64,000 bases of DNA from Actinomycetes bacterium (GCA_021806045.1 JAJZDI010000002.1:169133-233132), one strand, 5' to 3'. Numbered from the stretch's first letter, positions 12,124-21,797 are shown. Notes: a model not told the origin generated them from the sequence alone. Numbers and translations: made by a program.

Positions 12124-12564
12124 ATGGAGGATCTGCTCCCCGGGAACCTGGCCACGTCCGGCCCAGCCGGCATCACCGGCGCCGCCGGACCTGTCGTCGT
12201 GCCCCGCAGCCGGGCCGACAACGTCGTCTGCCGGCTCCTGTGCGTTCCCGAGCAGCGCCCCCGCGTCGACCAGGACGCAATGCAGCGCCTGGTGTCGACA
12301 TCGATCCTGCTCTCGGCCACCCGGTGCATCCTCGGGTACGTGATTCTTCCCATCGTGCTGCCCGTCATCGGAGCGGCCAGCGCCGTCGGACCAGTGATCG
12401 GTATCCCCATCGCCGTCGTCGCACTGTTCTTCGACGTGAAGGGCGTACGACGCTTCTGGCTGGCCAACCACCGGAAGCGCTGGGCGTTCACCGCCCTGTA
12501 CTCGGTGATCGCCACCATGGTCGTCGTCCTTCTGGTGGGCGACATCGTGCACCTGGTGCACTGA
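12124..12564 (+). CDS. Small membrane protein of unknown function
   Basis: A 146-residue protein I do not recognise by family. A polar N-terminal 50 residues with CRLLCVPEQRPRVDQ is followed by hydrophobic segments at about 63-104 and 118-142, with a basic FDVKGVRRFWLANHRKRW loop between. The arrangement suggests a membrane anchor pair with a cytoplasmic N-terminus. The ATG at 12124 lies directly after GGAGAG. It is alone on the plus strand between two minus-strand genes. Confidence 0.6.
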   Translation: MEDLLPGNLATSGPAGITGAAGPVVVPRSRADNVVCRLLCVPEQRPRVDQDAMQRLVSTSILLSATRCILGYVILPIVLPVIGAASAVGPVIGIPIAVVALFFDVKGVRRFWLANHRKRWAFTALYSVIATMVVVLLVGDIVHLVH

Positions 12565-12598
12565 CAGCGGCCGGCACCTCGACCCGAAGGTCCTCCGC

Positions 12599-14101
12599 TC
12601 AGGACGCGATCGGGATCCACGCGTTCCCATCCCATCGGATGCGGGTCCCCCAGGCCGCGCCGTCCCAGTAGATCTGCGCCCCCGGCTCCCGTTCGTCGGG
12701 GTACCACCCGGGTGCCGGGCCAGCCGGTGCGGACGGTACCGGCGTGGATGGAACCGGCGCCGGTGGCGTCGCTGCCGGCGGTGCCGGGGTGCGGGCCGGG
12801 GGGACGGGGGTCCCCATTCCGCCGAGAGGCGGGAGGCCGCCCGCCATCGGCGCTGGGGCCCCACCGCCGAAAGGGGTTCCGATCCCCGTCGCCGAGCCGC
12901 CCCCACCTGCCACACCGGGACCTGCCACACCGGGACCAGTGCCGCCGCCGAGGGGAGGGAGGCCGCCGGTGTGCGCAGGAGCGACGATGCCCCCGAGGGA
13001 CGGCAGGCCACCACCGTGGGCCGGAGCGACGATGCCCCCGAGGGGCGGCAGGCCTCCTGACGAGGCGTGGGAGGCCGGCACAGGGCCCTGCGCAGGTGCA
13101 CCACCGAGTGGTGGCAGCGCTCCGTTCGCTGGCTGGTGCTCCTGAGCCGCCTGCTGTCGCTCGAAGCGCGCCGGATCGTACGGGGCCGCCACCGGTGCGA
13201 TCCCCGGCGTCGCAGCGTGCGTCACCGGGGCTGGGGCCCACGGCCCCGGTTGGCCCCCGGCCAGCGCCAGGCCGAAACCGCCGACCGGAGCACGGCGGCC
13301 GTGCCTGGCCATGGCCCGCCCGGCGCGGGCGCCCAGGAGGTACAGGGGAAGGCCCACGAGACCGGTCAGGAGCACGATCAGGAGCGCCGCCAGCACGCTC
13401 GGCTCACGCCGCACCAGGAGACCGACGACGAATGCCGCGACCCACAGGACACCGGCCACGGCCGCGATCAGGCCGTAGGGCGGGGGTGGAATGGGCAGGC
13501 GGGCGACCTGGGCGGTGCCGATGGACACGAGCTCCGATCCCGGGAGCGGCGAGGCCCCGATGCTGACCACGCCCACGAAGGTGGACTTGGCCTCGACCAC
13601 CAGCATGTTCTCCGCAACGGGGCTTCCCGGCAACGTGCACGACGCGCTGAATGCTCCCGCTGGAACGGCCAGGGGCACGAGGAGGATGGCGTTCCCGCCC
13701 TTGGGCGGGACGAGGCACGCGCCGTCGGCGAACGCCTGGGGGAACGACGACACCTGCGGCGTGAGCGCAGGCAGGTGGACGAGCACGATCTCGAGGGCGG
13801 TGCCTCCCACCGGCGAGCGCCACACCTGGAGGGCGACGCGGCCCCCGCCGACGATGCCGATCTGGCTGACCTCGCTCTGCAGCGTGGTGACGGTGGCGGG
13901 CGGCACGGCGACCGGCGCCCAACCGGGCATGGGCTGGGAGACGATGGACGCGTCGAGCGAGGCGTCGCCAGCCGCCCACGCCGCCGGTCCCGAGGTCACC
14001 AACAGCACGCACAGTGCCACGAGCGCGCCAGCCAGAGCGCGCCTCCGCGCACGGCGCGGTGCCGCGTGGGACCCTCTCTCCCTCCGCCTGCTGCGAGACA
14101 T
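12599..14101 (-). CDS. Membrane protein with signal peptide, Gly/Pro repeats and C-terminal DUF2510
   Basis: A 500-residue exported or membrane protein. The N-terminus is a strongly basic signal (RRARRRALAGALVALCVLL... to AWA). An extracellular beta-rich part follows (to about 205), then two transmembrane segments (about 210-260), then a long Gly/Pro region with repeats of GGLPPLGGIVAPAH, and finally a C-terminal PGWYPDE...YWDGAAW unit, the DUF2510 domain found at ends of actinobacterial membrane proteins. The repeats are mirrored in the DNA at about 12,940-13,050. No enzymatic motif is visible; function unknown. Confidence 0.75.
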   Translation of the reverse strand: MSRSRRRERGSHAAPRRARRRALAGALVALCVLLVTSGPAAWAAGDASLDASIVSQPMPGWAPVAVPPATVTTLQSEVSQIGIVGGGRVALQVWRSPVGGTALEIVLVHLPALTPQVSSFPQAFADGACLVPPKGGNAILLVPLAVPAGAFSASCTLPGSPVAENMLVVEAKSTFVGVVSIGASPLPGSELVSIGTAQVARLPIPPPPYGLIAAVAGVLWVAAFVVGLLVRREPSVLAALLIVLLTGLVGLPLYLLGARAGRAMARHGRRAPVGGFGLALAGGQPGPWAPAPVTHAATPGIAPVAAPYDPARFERQQAAQEHQPANGALPPLGGAPAQGPVPASHASSGGLPPLGGIVAPAHGGGLPSLGGIVAPAHTGGLPPLGGGTGPGVAGPGVAGGGGSATGIGTPFGGGAPAPMAGGLPPLGGMGTPVPPARTPAPPAATPPAPVPSTPVPSAPAGPAPGWYPDEREPGAQIYWDGAAWGTRIRWDGNAWIPIAS

Positions 14102-14241
14102 GGTTGATACCCCTTCTGGGGGAGACCTACATCACTGCAATGGCTATGCGGGGAGTATCGGCACGCCCGGGCGGTCCCTGAAGCACACGCCGGCACGGTG
14201 ACCAGCATTGTTGCTGCATCGTCCCCGGGCGGCGGACCGGA

Positions 14242-16662
14242 TCAACGGGGCCGGGTGCGTCCCCGGACCCGCTGGAGCACCCGTCGCCCGAGGAACGGTG
14301 CCAGATAGCGCGGCGCAGCGACGATCGTCGCCGGCACCAGGCCGGGAGTCAGCGACGACCGGAGGCAGGCCCGCGCCTCTTCCTTCTGTCCCATGAGCCC
14401 GAAGGCGACGGCGAAGCGGAGGTGGTGCCATGACTCGATCTGCCGGTCCCGGAACGGTCGCCGGCCGTCGTGCCCCGGCCCTACTTCCCGCTGCACGACG
14501 CGGAGCGCGGCCCGGTGGTGCCGCACCAGGTCCTTGCTGTAGCCCTCGCTGACATCCGTGTAACGCACCAGGGGGAGGTCGACCTTGACGATCGATCCGA
14601 GATGGGCGAGGCGCACCCACAGGTCCCAGTCCTCGGCACCGTCCAGATCGGGATCGAACCCGCCTGCCCGGCACAGCGCGTCCCGGCGGGCGAGGACGGT
14701 CGACGTCTGGAACCGGTTGAGGAGCACCAGCTGTTCCAGCGGGACATCGGACACGGGATCGGAGCCCCCTGCTGCGGGCGCCGGGCCGGTCCCGTCCCGC
14801 CGCCACTCGGTCGCCACCGCCACGACGCCGGGACGGTCGCGCACCGCCCGGAGCTGCCGCTCCAGCTTGTCGGGCAACCATGTGTCATCCGCATCGAGGA
14901 AGGCGATCCACGGCGACGCCACCCGCGCGATCCCCGCGTTGCGGGCACGGGACGGACCCGAGCACGGCTGCTGCACCAGCGTCACCCGGTCGACGAACGA
15001 ACCGGCCACCGCTGCCGTCGCATCGGTCGACCCGTCGTCGACCACGACGATCTCGGCCACCGGCACGGTCTGCTCCAGCACGGACCGGATGGCCGCGGCG
15101 AGCGTCGCTTCCCCGTTGTGGGCGGGGATCACCACGCCGATGGGCCCGGAACCGCCGGCGGCCTGCGGACGCGCCGGTCGGGCGCCGAGCGCGAAACCCG
15201 CCACCACGCGATCGTCGAGTGCCACGCTGCGGCGGCCGAAGCGCTGGGACTGCTCGTTGCCGCGCCCGGTGATGAGCAGGGTGTCGCCGGGAGCCATCGC
15301 TGCGACGGCCTGTTCGATGGCCCGGGCACGGTCCAGCTCGGTGCGGACCTCTGCCCGGCCCGCGGGTGCGGCGCTCCGGAGCTGGTCCACCAGCGACGCC
15401 GGATCCTCGCCACCGGGGCTGTCGGTGGTGAACGTCACCACGTCCGCCTCGGTCGCCGCCGCTGCCATCTGCGGCCGCTTCTCCCGGTAGCGGTCTCCCC
15501 GGGCGCCGAAGACGAGATGGACGCGTCCAGGGGTCACCTCACGGGCCGTCGTCACCAGGGCGGCCAACGAGTCCGGGGTGTGCGCGTAGTCCACCACCAC
15601 CAGCCGATCGGCGTCGGGCACGATCTCGAACCGCCCGCTGGGCGCCGCCGCCCGGGCCAGGGCCGCGGCCACGTCGTCCCCGTCAACACCCACCGCGCTG
15701 GCGGCCAGATAGGCGGCGGCGACGTTCGAAGCGTTCACCCGTCCCACGACGGGCGACCGGAGAGTGCGCAGGCCGTCGGGACCGGCCACGGTCACCTCGA
15801 TCCCCTCCAGGCCGAGGGATCGCACGGCGATGCGCACGTCCGCGTCGGGCCCGGCGCCGAACGTCGTCACCGGCACCTCGCACCGGTCGGCCAGGCGGCG
15901 ACCCCACGTGGTGTCCACGCAGACCAGCGCCTGCCGGCACTGGTCGGCGTCGAACAGGCGTGCCTTGGCCCGCCAGTACGCCTCCATGTCGCCGTGGAAG
16001 TCCAGGTGCTCGGGGCTGAGGCCGAGGAAGACGGCCACGTCGAAGAGGATCCCACCCACCCGGCCCTGTTCGAGCCCGTGGGAGGAGACCTCGACAGCGG
16101 CGGCCCACCCGCCGCTGGCCACCACGGTGGCCAGGTCGGCCTGGAGCTCGGGGGCCTCGGGAGTGGTCAGTGCGGCCGGCGCCACCAGCCTGCCGCCGAC
16201 AGACGCGCCCGTCGACGTGATCTGACCGGCAGGGCGGCCGGCCGCCTCGAGCGCCACCCGGGTCAGCTCGCAGGTGGTCGTCTTGCCGTTGGTCCCCGTG
16301 ACCCCGACCAGGGCAAGCGCCCGTGCAGGCTCCCCGTGCACCAGTGCGGAGACCGGACCGGCGGCCGCCCGGGCCGACGGGACCACCAGCTGGGGCACGG
16401 CGAGCGGGAGCCGCCGCTCGACGACGAGGGCGGCCGCACCGCGCTCGACCGCCGTTCCGGCCAGATCGTGGCCGTCGACACCGGCTCCTGGCACCGCGAT
16501 GAAGAGATCACCGGGCGTGACCGCCTCGGCTCGCATGGTGACGCCCGTCAGGCGTGCGTCACCCAGGCGCACCGACGACGGCACCGCATCCTCCAGCGTC
16601 GACAGGTCGACGCCGTCCGTGTCACGCATCGACGTGGGCGCGACCGTACGTGGGAGCTCCAT
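14242..16662 (-). CDS. MurE-like Mur ligase fused to a family-2 glycosyltransferase
   Basis: One uninterrupted 806-residue frame joins two enzymes. Residues 1 to about 485 are a Mur ligase of MurE type: PGDLFIAVPGAGVDGHD in domain 1, P-loop GVTGTNGKTTT (about 119-129), TTPEAPELQ (about 165), and YWRAKARLF (about 229) with the carbamylated Lys position. The amino-acid selectivity motif, DNPR in DAP-adding or DDPN in Lys-adding enzymes, is DSPG here (about 414), and GKGHE is GRGNE (about 466). From about 505 a GT-A fold follows: VVIPAHNGEATLAAAI, VVVDDGSTD and a metal-binding DADD (about 590). No membrane segment. No other cell-wall gene is adjacent. Probably not the housekeeping MurE; the added group and acceptor are unknown. 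Confidence 0.88.
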   Translation of the reverse strand: MELPRTVAPTSMRDTDGVDLSTLEDAVPSSVRLGDARLTGVTMRAEAVTPGDLFIAVPGAGVDGHDLAGTAVERGAAALVVERRLPLAVPQLVVPSARAAAGPVSALVHGEPARALALVGVTGTNGKTTTCELTRVALEAAGRPAGQITSTGASVGGRLVAPAALTTPEAPELQADLATVVASGGWAAAVEVSSHGLEQGRVGGILFDVAVFLGLSPEHLDFHGDMEAYWRAKARLFDADQCRQALVCVDTTWGRRLADRCEVPVTTFGAGPDADVRIAVRSLGLEGIEVTVAGPDGLRTLRSPVVGRVNASNVAAAYLAASAVGVDGDDVAAALARAAAPSGRFEIVPDADRLVVVDYAHTPDSLAALVTTAREVTPGRVHLVFGARGDRYREKRPQMAAAATEADVVTFTTDSPGGEDPASLVDQLRSAAPAGRAEVRTELDRARAIEQAVAAMAPGDTLLITGRGNEQSQRFGRRSVALDDRVVAGFALGARPARPQAAGGSGPIGVVIPAHNGEATLAAAIRSVLEQTVPVAEIVVVDDGSTDATAAVAGSFVDRVTLVQQPCSGPSRARNAGIARVASPWIAFLDADDTWLPDKLERQLRAVRDRPGVVAVATEWRRDGTGPAPAAGGSDPVSDVPLEQLVLLNRFQTSTVLARRDALCRAGGFDPDLDGAEDWDLWVRLAHLGSIVKVDLPLVRYTDVSEGYSKDLVRHHRAALRVVQREVGPGHDGRRPFRDRQIESWHHLRFAVAFGLMGQKEEARACLRSSLTPGLVPATIVAAPRYLAPFLGRRVLQRVRGRTRPR

Positions 16663-16757
16663 GGCACCGCCATCGTCGCAGGCGAACCTGAACCGGAGAT
16701 GAACACATCCTGTAGGGAGACTGTGGACTGTCGTCCATCGGGTACGTACCGGGCACC

Positions 16758-17747
16758 TCAGGCGCCGGTGCCCTCGAGCACCCGCCGCGGCGTGTCGACC
16801 AGCATGGCCTGGACCTGGTCGTCGGTAACGCCGTGGGCGAGCAGGTAAGGCACCACGTCGTCATGGATGTGCAGGTAGTGCCAGTCGGGCATGAACGCCA
16901 GCACGTTGGGGTCGATCCAGTCGATGTAGCACGCCGCATCCTGGGAGAGGACCATCTGGCTGGCCAGGCCCCGTCGGCACAGCTCTACGACGATGTCGCA
17001 CCGATCCTCGAAGGTCATGCCCTGGGTGATGCCGAACCGGTCCATGCCGAGCACGAACCCGGCCTCCGCCAGCTCGGTCAGGTGGTCGGCGTCGGTGGAG
17101 TCGCCGCTGTGGCCGAGGACGACCACCCGGGGGTCGACGCCCTCCTCGTCGCATAGCACCCGCTTCACCTCGAGCCCGGTCCGGGTGGTCGGGTGGGTGT
17201 GCACGGTGATCGGCGTGCCCGTCTGCCGGTGGGCCCCGGCCACCGCCCGCATGACCCGCTCCACTCCAGGCGTCATCCCCTCGGCGTCGATGGCGCACTT
17301 CAACATGCCGGCACGCACCCCGGTGCCGGTGATCCCGTCCACGATGTCCCCCACGAACAGGTCGACCATCGGATCGGGCACGTCCATCCCGAGTGCGGCG
17401 TTGAGGGCGGGCCCCCGATGGTGGAAGAAGAAGGGGACGCTGTCGTAGGTGTAGCAGCCCGTCGCCACCACGATGTTCAGCTCGGGCACACGCTCGGCCA
17501 CCCGCACGATCCTGGGCAGGTACCGCCCGAGGCCGATCACCGTCGGGTCGACGATGGTCCGCACGCCCTGGGCGGCCAGCGCCCCGAGCTTTGCCGCCGC
17601 GTCGGTGATCCGTGCCTCCTCGTCGCCCCATTCCTCGGGATAGTTCTGCTGGACGTCAGCAGTGAGCACGAAGACGTGCTCGTGCATGTACGTGCGCCCC
17701 AGCGCGGCGCTGTCCACCGGTCCCCGAACCGTCTGTACCTCAGCCAT
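16758..17747 (-). CDS. Phosphotriesterase-family metal hydrolase (PTE/PLL-like)
   Basis: A 329-residue binuclear metal amidohydrolase-fold enzyme. Metal ligands are visible: HEH in RTYMHEHVFV, Lys in MLKCAID (carbamylated bridge), His in ITVHTHPT, His in VVLGHSGD and the catalytic Asp in VLSQDAACY. This set matches phosphotriesterase homology proteins and lactonases; the native substrate is more likely a lactone or ester than an organophosphate. It follows the lyase-like gene by 99 bases on the same strand and could share its transcript. Confidence 0.88.
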   Translation of the reverse strand: MAEVQTVRGPVDSAALGRTYMHEHVFVLTADVQQNYPEEWGDEEARITDAAAKLGALAAQGVRTIVDPTVIGLGRYLPRIVRVAERVPELNIVVATGCYTYDSVPFFFHHRGPALNAALGMDVPDPMVDLFVGDIVDGITGTGVRAGMLKCAIDAEGMTPGVERVMRAVAGAHRQTGTPITVHTHPTTRTGLEVKRVLCDEEGVDPRVVVLGHSGDSTDADHLTELAEAGFVLGMDRFGITQGMTFEDRCDIVVELCRRGLASQMVLSQDAACYIDWIDPNVLAFMPDWHYLHIHDDVVPYLLAHGVTDDQVQAMLVDTPRRVLEGTGA

Positions 17748-17846
17748 GGTCCCTCCCAGGCGGCACCGGTCGGCCGCGTCCGGCCAACCGTGGCACCCGC
17801 CGGCCCCGGTGGCAACTCGCCCTGTCCGTCATGCCCGTCGTACCGG

Positions 17847-19235
17847 TCATGCCGGTGGCAGGCCCTGCTGGACGTCGAGCATCTCGGCCATGACCATACT
17901 GATGAACTCGTCCGCTTCGTCGGTCAGCCCGCCGGCCACGCCGCCGTAGATGGCGCCGGACAGCGGCTGCTCGTCGGGGTGCTGGCGGGCGTGCGCCACC
18001 GCGTCGGCCAGATCGGTGGCGAACGTCTCCACCACCCCGGGCTGGGTCTGGGGACGGGTCACGGCCATGTGGAGCGCATTGGGGTACTGCTGCCCGTTGA
18101 AGCGCCACCCCCGGGCACGCATGAAGTCGTTGACCAGGTAGATGTCGAACTCGTCGGATGTGAAGCTGAAAAGGAAGGACGGCGACCCGAGGATCCGCAA
18201 CTCGGGATGGGAGCGCACCGCCTCCTGCATCCGCGCCGAGGTCTCGAAGATCCGGGCGGCGTAGCGCCGGTAGCCGTCACGGCCCAGGTGGACCATCGAT
18301 GCCCACGTGGCCGCCAGCAGGCCCACCGAGCGGGAACCGTCGATCCCGGGCGAGGCGTACTTCCCCCCGCTCCACCCGGCCAGGGTGAAGTACTGGCCGT
18401 TGCGGAGCGCCCGGTCGCGGAACAGCAGCGTCGAGGTCCCCTTCAGGGCGTAACCGTACTTGTGCGTGTCGGCCGACAGGCTCGTCACCCCCGGTACCCG
18501 GAAGTCGAAGGCGGGGATGGGATAGCCGAGCTCCTCGCCGAAGGGGAGGATGAACCCCCCGAGGCAGCCGTCCACATGCAGGCCCGTCCCCCGCTCCAGG
18601 GCCAGTTGGCCCAGGTCGGCGATGGGGTCGATGGTGCCGTAGCCGTAGTTGCACGCCGAGCCGATCAGGGCCACCGTGCTGCCGTCGACGTGGTCTGCCA
18701 CCCAGTTGAGGTCGACCTGGGTGGTCACCGGATCGACCGGTGCCCGCCGGAGCTCGATGCCGAACAGGTGACAGGCCTTGTCGAAGGCGGGGTGGGCCGT
18801 CTCCGGCTTGACCACGTTCGGCCGGTCGATCCCCCGCGAGGCTCCCTGCTCCCGGTAGGCGAGCATGGCATGGGCGATGCTCCCGGTACCCCCGCTCGTG
18901 ACCATGCCGACGGGGTCGCCACCGTCGACGGCACCAGCGTGGAACAGGTCGAGCGCCATGGCGATGATCTCCCCCTCGAACCGGGTGGCGCTCGGGCACA
19001 TGTCGCGCTGGAGGGCGTTCACGTGGGCGTAGTTCCCGAACACCTCGGTGAGGAAGCGGTAGTGGTCGTGGTCGCCGCAGTACATGGTCCCCGAGCACTT
19101 GCCCGATTCCCACATGGCGTCCTCCTCGCGGGCGATGGCGGCGAGCTCGGCCAGGATCTCGTCGCGGGGACGGCCCTGCTCCGGAAGGGTCCGGTTCACC
19201 GGGTAGCGGTCCGCGTACGGATAGTCGTTGCTCAC
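17847..19235 (-). CDS. Sphingosine-1-phosphate lyase-like PLP enzyme
   Basis: A 462-residue pyridoxal-phosphate enzyme of the group II decarboxylase/S1P lyase family. Similarity to S1P lyase is visible along the length: VTSGGTGSIAHAMLAYR, LHVDGCLGGFILPF, FDFRVPGVTSLSADTHKYGYA with the PLP Lys at about residue 259, and WSGGKYASPGIDGSR. Bacterial members cleave phosphorylated long-chain bases or act on related amino compounds. The GTG start at 19235 is set by GAGGAG seven bases upstream. No membrane anchor is present, unlike the eukaryotic enzyme. No sphingolipid synthesis gene is in the window. Confidence 0.85.
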   Translation of the reverse strand: MSNDYPYADRYPVNRTLPEQGRPRDEILAELAAIAREEDAMWESGKCSGTMYCGDHDHYRFLTEVFGNYAHVNALQRDMCPSATRFEGEIIAMALDLFHAGAVDGGDPVGMVTSGGTGSIAHAMLAYREQGASRGIDRPNVVKPETAHPAFDKACHLFGIELRRAPVDPVTTQVDLNWVADHVDGSTVALIGSACNYGYGTIDPIADLGQLALERGTGLHVDGCLGGFILPFGEELGYPIPAFDFRVPGVTSLSADTHKYGYALKGTSTLLFRDRALRNGQYFTLAGWSGGKYASPGIDGSRSVGLLAATWASMVHLGRDGYRRYAARIFETSARMQEAVRSHPELRILGSPSFLFSFTSDEFDIYLVNDFMRARGWRFNGQQYPNALHMAVTRPQTQPGVVETFATDLADAVAHARQHPDEQPLSGAIYGGVAGGLTDEADEFISMVMAEMLDVQQGLPPA

Positions 19236-19421
19236 GTCGGCTCCTCGAGGTTCAGTGGGTGCGGCGCGCCTGGTCCCTGACCACGGCGCCGGTCGGGGGA
19301 GGCAACACCGCCCCGGCACCGAGCATGATGGCACCGACCGGCGCCAATGCCCCAGCCGGGCTGCGTGACAGGTGGTTCCGCCGCGGTTGAGCGGACCTGC
19401 CGGGCGTGCTCCACTTGAGGG

Positions 19422-19934
19422 ATGGACGTCGCCGCGTTGCTGCTGGAGTGCTACGGGAGGATCCCGCCCCTCGCCGATGAGGCCGTCGAGGGGCTCACCC
19501 CGGCCGAACTGGTCACCCAGGTCGAACCGGGTGCCAATCCGGTGGGCTGGCTGGTATGGCACGCCGCCCGCGTCCAGGACCACCACCTCGCCGAGGTGAT
19601 GGGGACGGACCAGCTGTGGGCCACCGGGCCATGGGCGGCCGAGGTCGGGCTGGAGCCGCATCCGGCCAACACCGGCTACGGCCACACCCCCGATCAGGTC
19701 GCGGCGGTACGCCCCACCGGACCTGCGGTGCTCACCGGCTACCTCCGGGCGGTCGCCGAGCGGACGGCCGGCTACCTGGCCACACTGGCCACCGACGATC
19801 TGGACCGGATCGTCGACCGCAGGTGGGACCCACCGGTGAGCCTGGGGGTGCGGCTGGTCAGCGTGGCCGACGACTCGCTCCAGCACCTGGGGCAGGCCGC
19901 CTTCGTGCGGGGGATCCTGCTCCGCCGACGCTGA
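19422..19934 (+). CDS. DinB-superfamily protein (DUF664/mycothiol-transferase type)
   Basis: A 170-residue four-helix DinB-fold protein. Metal-binding His residues are plausible at GWLVWHAARVQDHHL and SVADDSLQHLGQAAFVRG, the usual first and last positions of the DinB triad. In actinobacteria this fold includes mycothiol-dependent maleylpyruvate isomerases and mycothiol S-transferases. ATG at 19422 follows GAGGG. It is convergent with the quinone oxidoreductase, whose stop is only six bases away. Confidence 0.78.
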   Translation: MDVAALLLECYGRIPPLADEAVEGLTPAELVTQVEPGANPVGWLVWHAARVQDHHLAEVMGTDQLWATGPWAAEVGLEPHPANTGYGHTPDQVAAVRPTGPAVLTGYLRAVAERTAGYLATLATDDLDRIVDRRWDPPVSLGVRLVSVADDSLQHLGQAAFVRGILLRRR

Positions 19935-19939
19935 GCCCC

Positions 19940-20983
19940 TCAGCCGTCCCCGGGGACGAGCAGCACCTTGCCGAAGTTCCGGGCCTGGGCCAGTTGCTCG
20001 TGTGCCCGGGCCGCCTCTGCGAACCCGAACACCGAGTCGATCACGGGCTCGATCGCCCCCGCTTCCCACGCCTGGGCCAGCTCGACCAGAAAGGCGCCGA
20101 TCCGGTCACCTTCGTCCCACAGGTGGCCCATGTTGATCCCGAACACCCCCTTGTTGGCGTTCATGAGGGCGATGGGGTGGAAGACGGGCGTGGTGGCGAG
20201 GGCCACTGGCATGGTGCGGATGGCCGCCAGCCGGTTGGGAGCGTTCCCCGACGACATGCCGAAGCAGAACAACCGCCCGAGGGGGGCCAGGCACCGGTAG
20301 CTGGAGCGGAGCGAGCTGCCGCCACGGGCGTCGAGGGCGATGTCGACCCCCCGCCCTCCGGTGAGCCGCATCACCTCGCGCTCGACGTCGGTCGTGTGGT
20401 AGTCGATGGCGTGGTCCAGGCCGCGTTCGGCCAGGCGCTCGTGCTTGGACGCGCTGGCCGAGCCGATGGTGGTGGCCCCGGCGTTACGGGCCAGCTGGAG
20501 CGCGGCCAATCCGACGCCGCCGCCGGCCGAGTGGATGAGAACGGTGTCGCCCGGGCGGGCCGCTCCCAGGTGGTTGACCATGATGTGGGCGGTGAGGAAC
20601 GTGACGGGGATCCCGGCCGCCGCCACCAGGTCGGCCCCGTCGTGGACGGGTGCCACCTGGTTGACCGGGACGCACACGACATCGGCGTACCCGCCGAAGC
20701 GGGTGAGGGCCATGACCCGGTCCCCCACGGCCGGGCCGCCGGTGGTGGGTCCGCCGACCTCGGGGCCGAGGGCGTCCACATGCCCCGAGACCTCGTAGCC
20801 CACCACCAGGGGGGCAGGGGGCGCATCCGGGTACAGCCCCGCGCGGGCCGAGATGTCGGCGAAGTTGACGCCGGCAGCGGCCACGCGGATCCGCACCTCG
20901 CCCGGTCCGGGCTCGGGATCGGGCCCCGTCACCACCCGGAGCACCTCGGGACCGCCGTACTTCGGGATCTGCACCTGGCGCAC
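19940..20983 (-). CDS. Zinc-independent medium-chain quinone oxidoreductase
   Basis: A 347-residue MDR-family NADPH:quinone oxidoreductase/enoyl reductase-like enzyme. It has AGVNFADISARAGLYP and VGYEVSGHVDALG in the catalytic domain and the Rossmann dinucleotide site HSAGGGVGLAALQLARNAG. The catalytic zinc ligands of alcohol dehydrogenases are missing, which marks it as the QOR type. Start is GTG at 20983. It stands alone on the minus strand. Confidence 0.88.
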   Translation of the reverse strand: MRQVQIPKYGGPEVLRVVTGPDPEPGPGEVRIRVAAAGVNFADISARAGLYPDAPPAPLVVGYEVSGHVDALGPEVGGPTTGGPAVGDRVMALTRFGGYADVVCVPVNQVAPVHDGADLVAAAGIPVTFLTAHIMVNHLGAARPGDTVLIHSAGGGVGLAALQLARNAGATTIGSASASKHERLAERGLDHAIDYHTTDVEREVMRLTGGRGVDIALDARGGSSLRSSYRCLAPLGRLFCFGMSSGNAPNRLAAIRTMPVALATTPVFHPIALMNANKGVFGINMGHLWDEGDRIGAFLVELAQAWEAGAIEPVIDSVFGFAEAARAHEQLAQARNFGKVLLVPGDG

Positions 20984-21188
20984 GGGCCACCTCCCTGTCC
21001 TCGGCCGGTGCCGGCCGACCTCCCGCGGCCCCGGTTGGCACCGTGCGGCCTGGGCCGGACCCTACCGGTCCCCGGGCGCGCAGCGGCCGCTTGGAGCCGG
21101 CGAGACGCTGGAACGGCCACGAGTCCCGCCCCCACCGGGTGGCGACCGGACGGTCAGGACGCTCAGGCCGGATGGTCAGGCAGGACGC

Positions 21189-21797
21189 TCAGACAGGACG
21201 GCGGGCGATGACCTGGACGACGGCGCCGGTCCCGTTGTGACCATGGCCTTCTACCACCTCACGCTCCAGCTCCTCGCCGTGGAGGAGCTCCAGTCCGGCC
21301 AGCTCATCCCGCAGCCCGTCAAGCGTCATGGTGAGCTCGGCCACGGGCGGACCGCCGGTCCCCCGGCCCACCTGGTCCGGCGTGTACGCCTCCAGGAGGA
21401 GGACACCGCCCGGCGCGAGGGCGCTCGCCACCCGCCGGTGCAGGTCCCGGCGCACCGGGGGCGGAACGTGGGCGAAGATCGAGACGATCACGTCCCACTG
21501 CGCTTCCCCCAGGTCGAAGGTGGCCAGGTCGCCCTGGTTGGCGTCGACCTCGACGCCCCGTTCGGCGGCCAGCCGCAGGGTCTTGGCCACGCCCGCCTCG
21601 GTCAGGTCCACGCTCGCCACGTCCCAACCGGACTGGGCGAGGAACACGGCGTTGCGCCCCTCCCCCTCGGCCAGGCACAGCGCCCGCCCGGCAGGCAGGT
21701 CGCCCACACGGGCCTGCAGGAACCCGTTCGGTTCGGTCCCGAACACGTACTCGGCAGCCCCGAACCGCTCCTCCCACAGGGACCGGGGGTCGGGCAT
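21189..21797 (-). CDS. SAM-dependent methyltransferase, TehB/thiol-methyltransferase-like
   Basis: A 202-residue class I methyltransferase. The opening WEERFGAAEYVFGTEPNGFLQ and the SAM site ALCLAEGEGRNAVFLAQSGWDVASVD match small cytosolic methyltransferases of the TehB/tellurite-resistance and thiol-detoxification type. An acidic residue follows in WDVIVSIFAHVPP. The start ATG at 21797 lies five bases after the stop of the Cys-rich small gene, so both are read from the operator-covered promoter at 21,960-21,996. That link suggests detoxification of a thiol-reactive metal or metalloid. Confidence 0.82.
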   Translation of the reverse strand: MPDPRSLWEERFGAAEYVFGTEPNGFLQARVGDLPAGRALCLAEGEGRNAVFLAQSGWDVASVDLTEAGVAKTLRLAAERGVEVDANQGDLATFDLGEAQWDVIVSIFAHVPPPVRRDLHRRVASALAPGGVLLLEAYTPDQVGRGTGGPPVAELTMTLDGLRDELAGLELLHGEELEREVVEGHGHNGTGAVVQVIARRPV

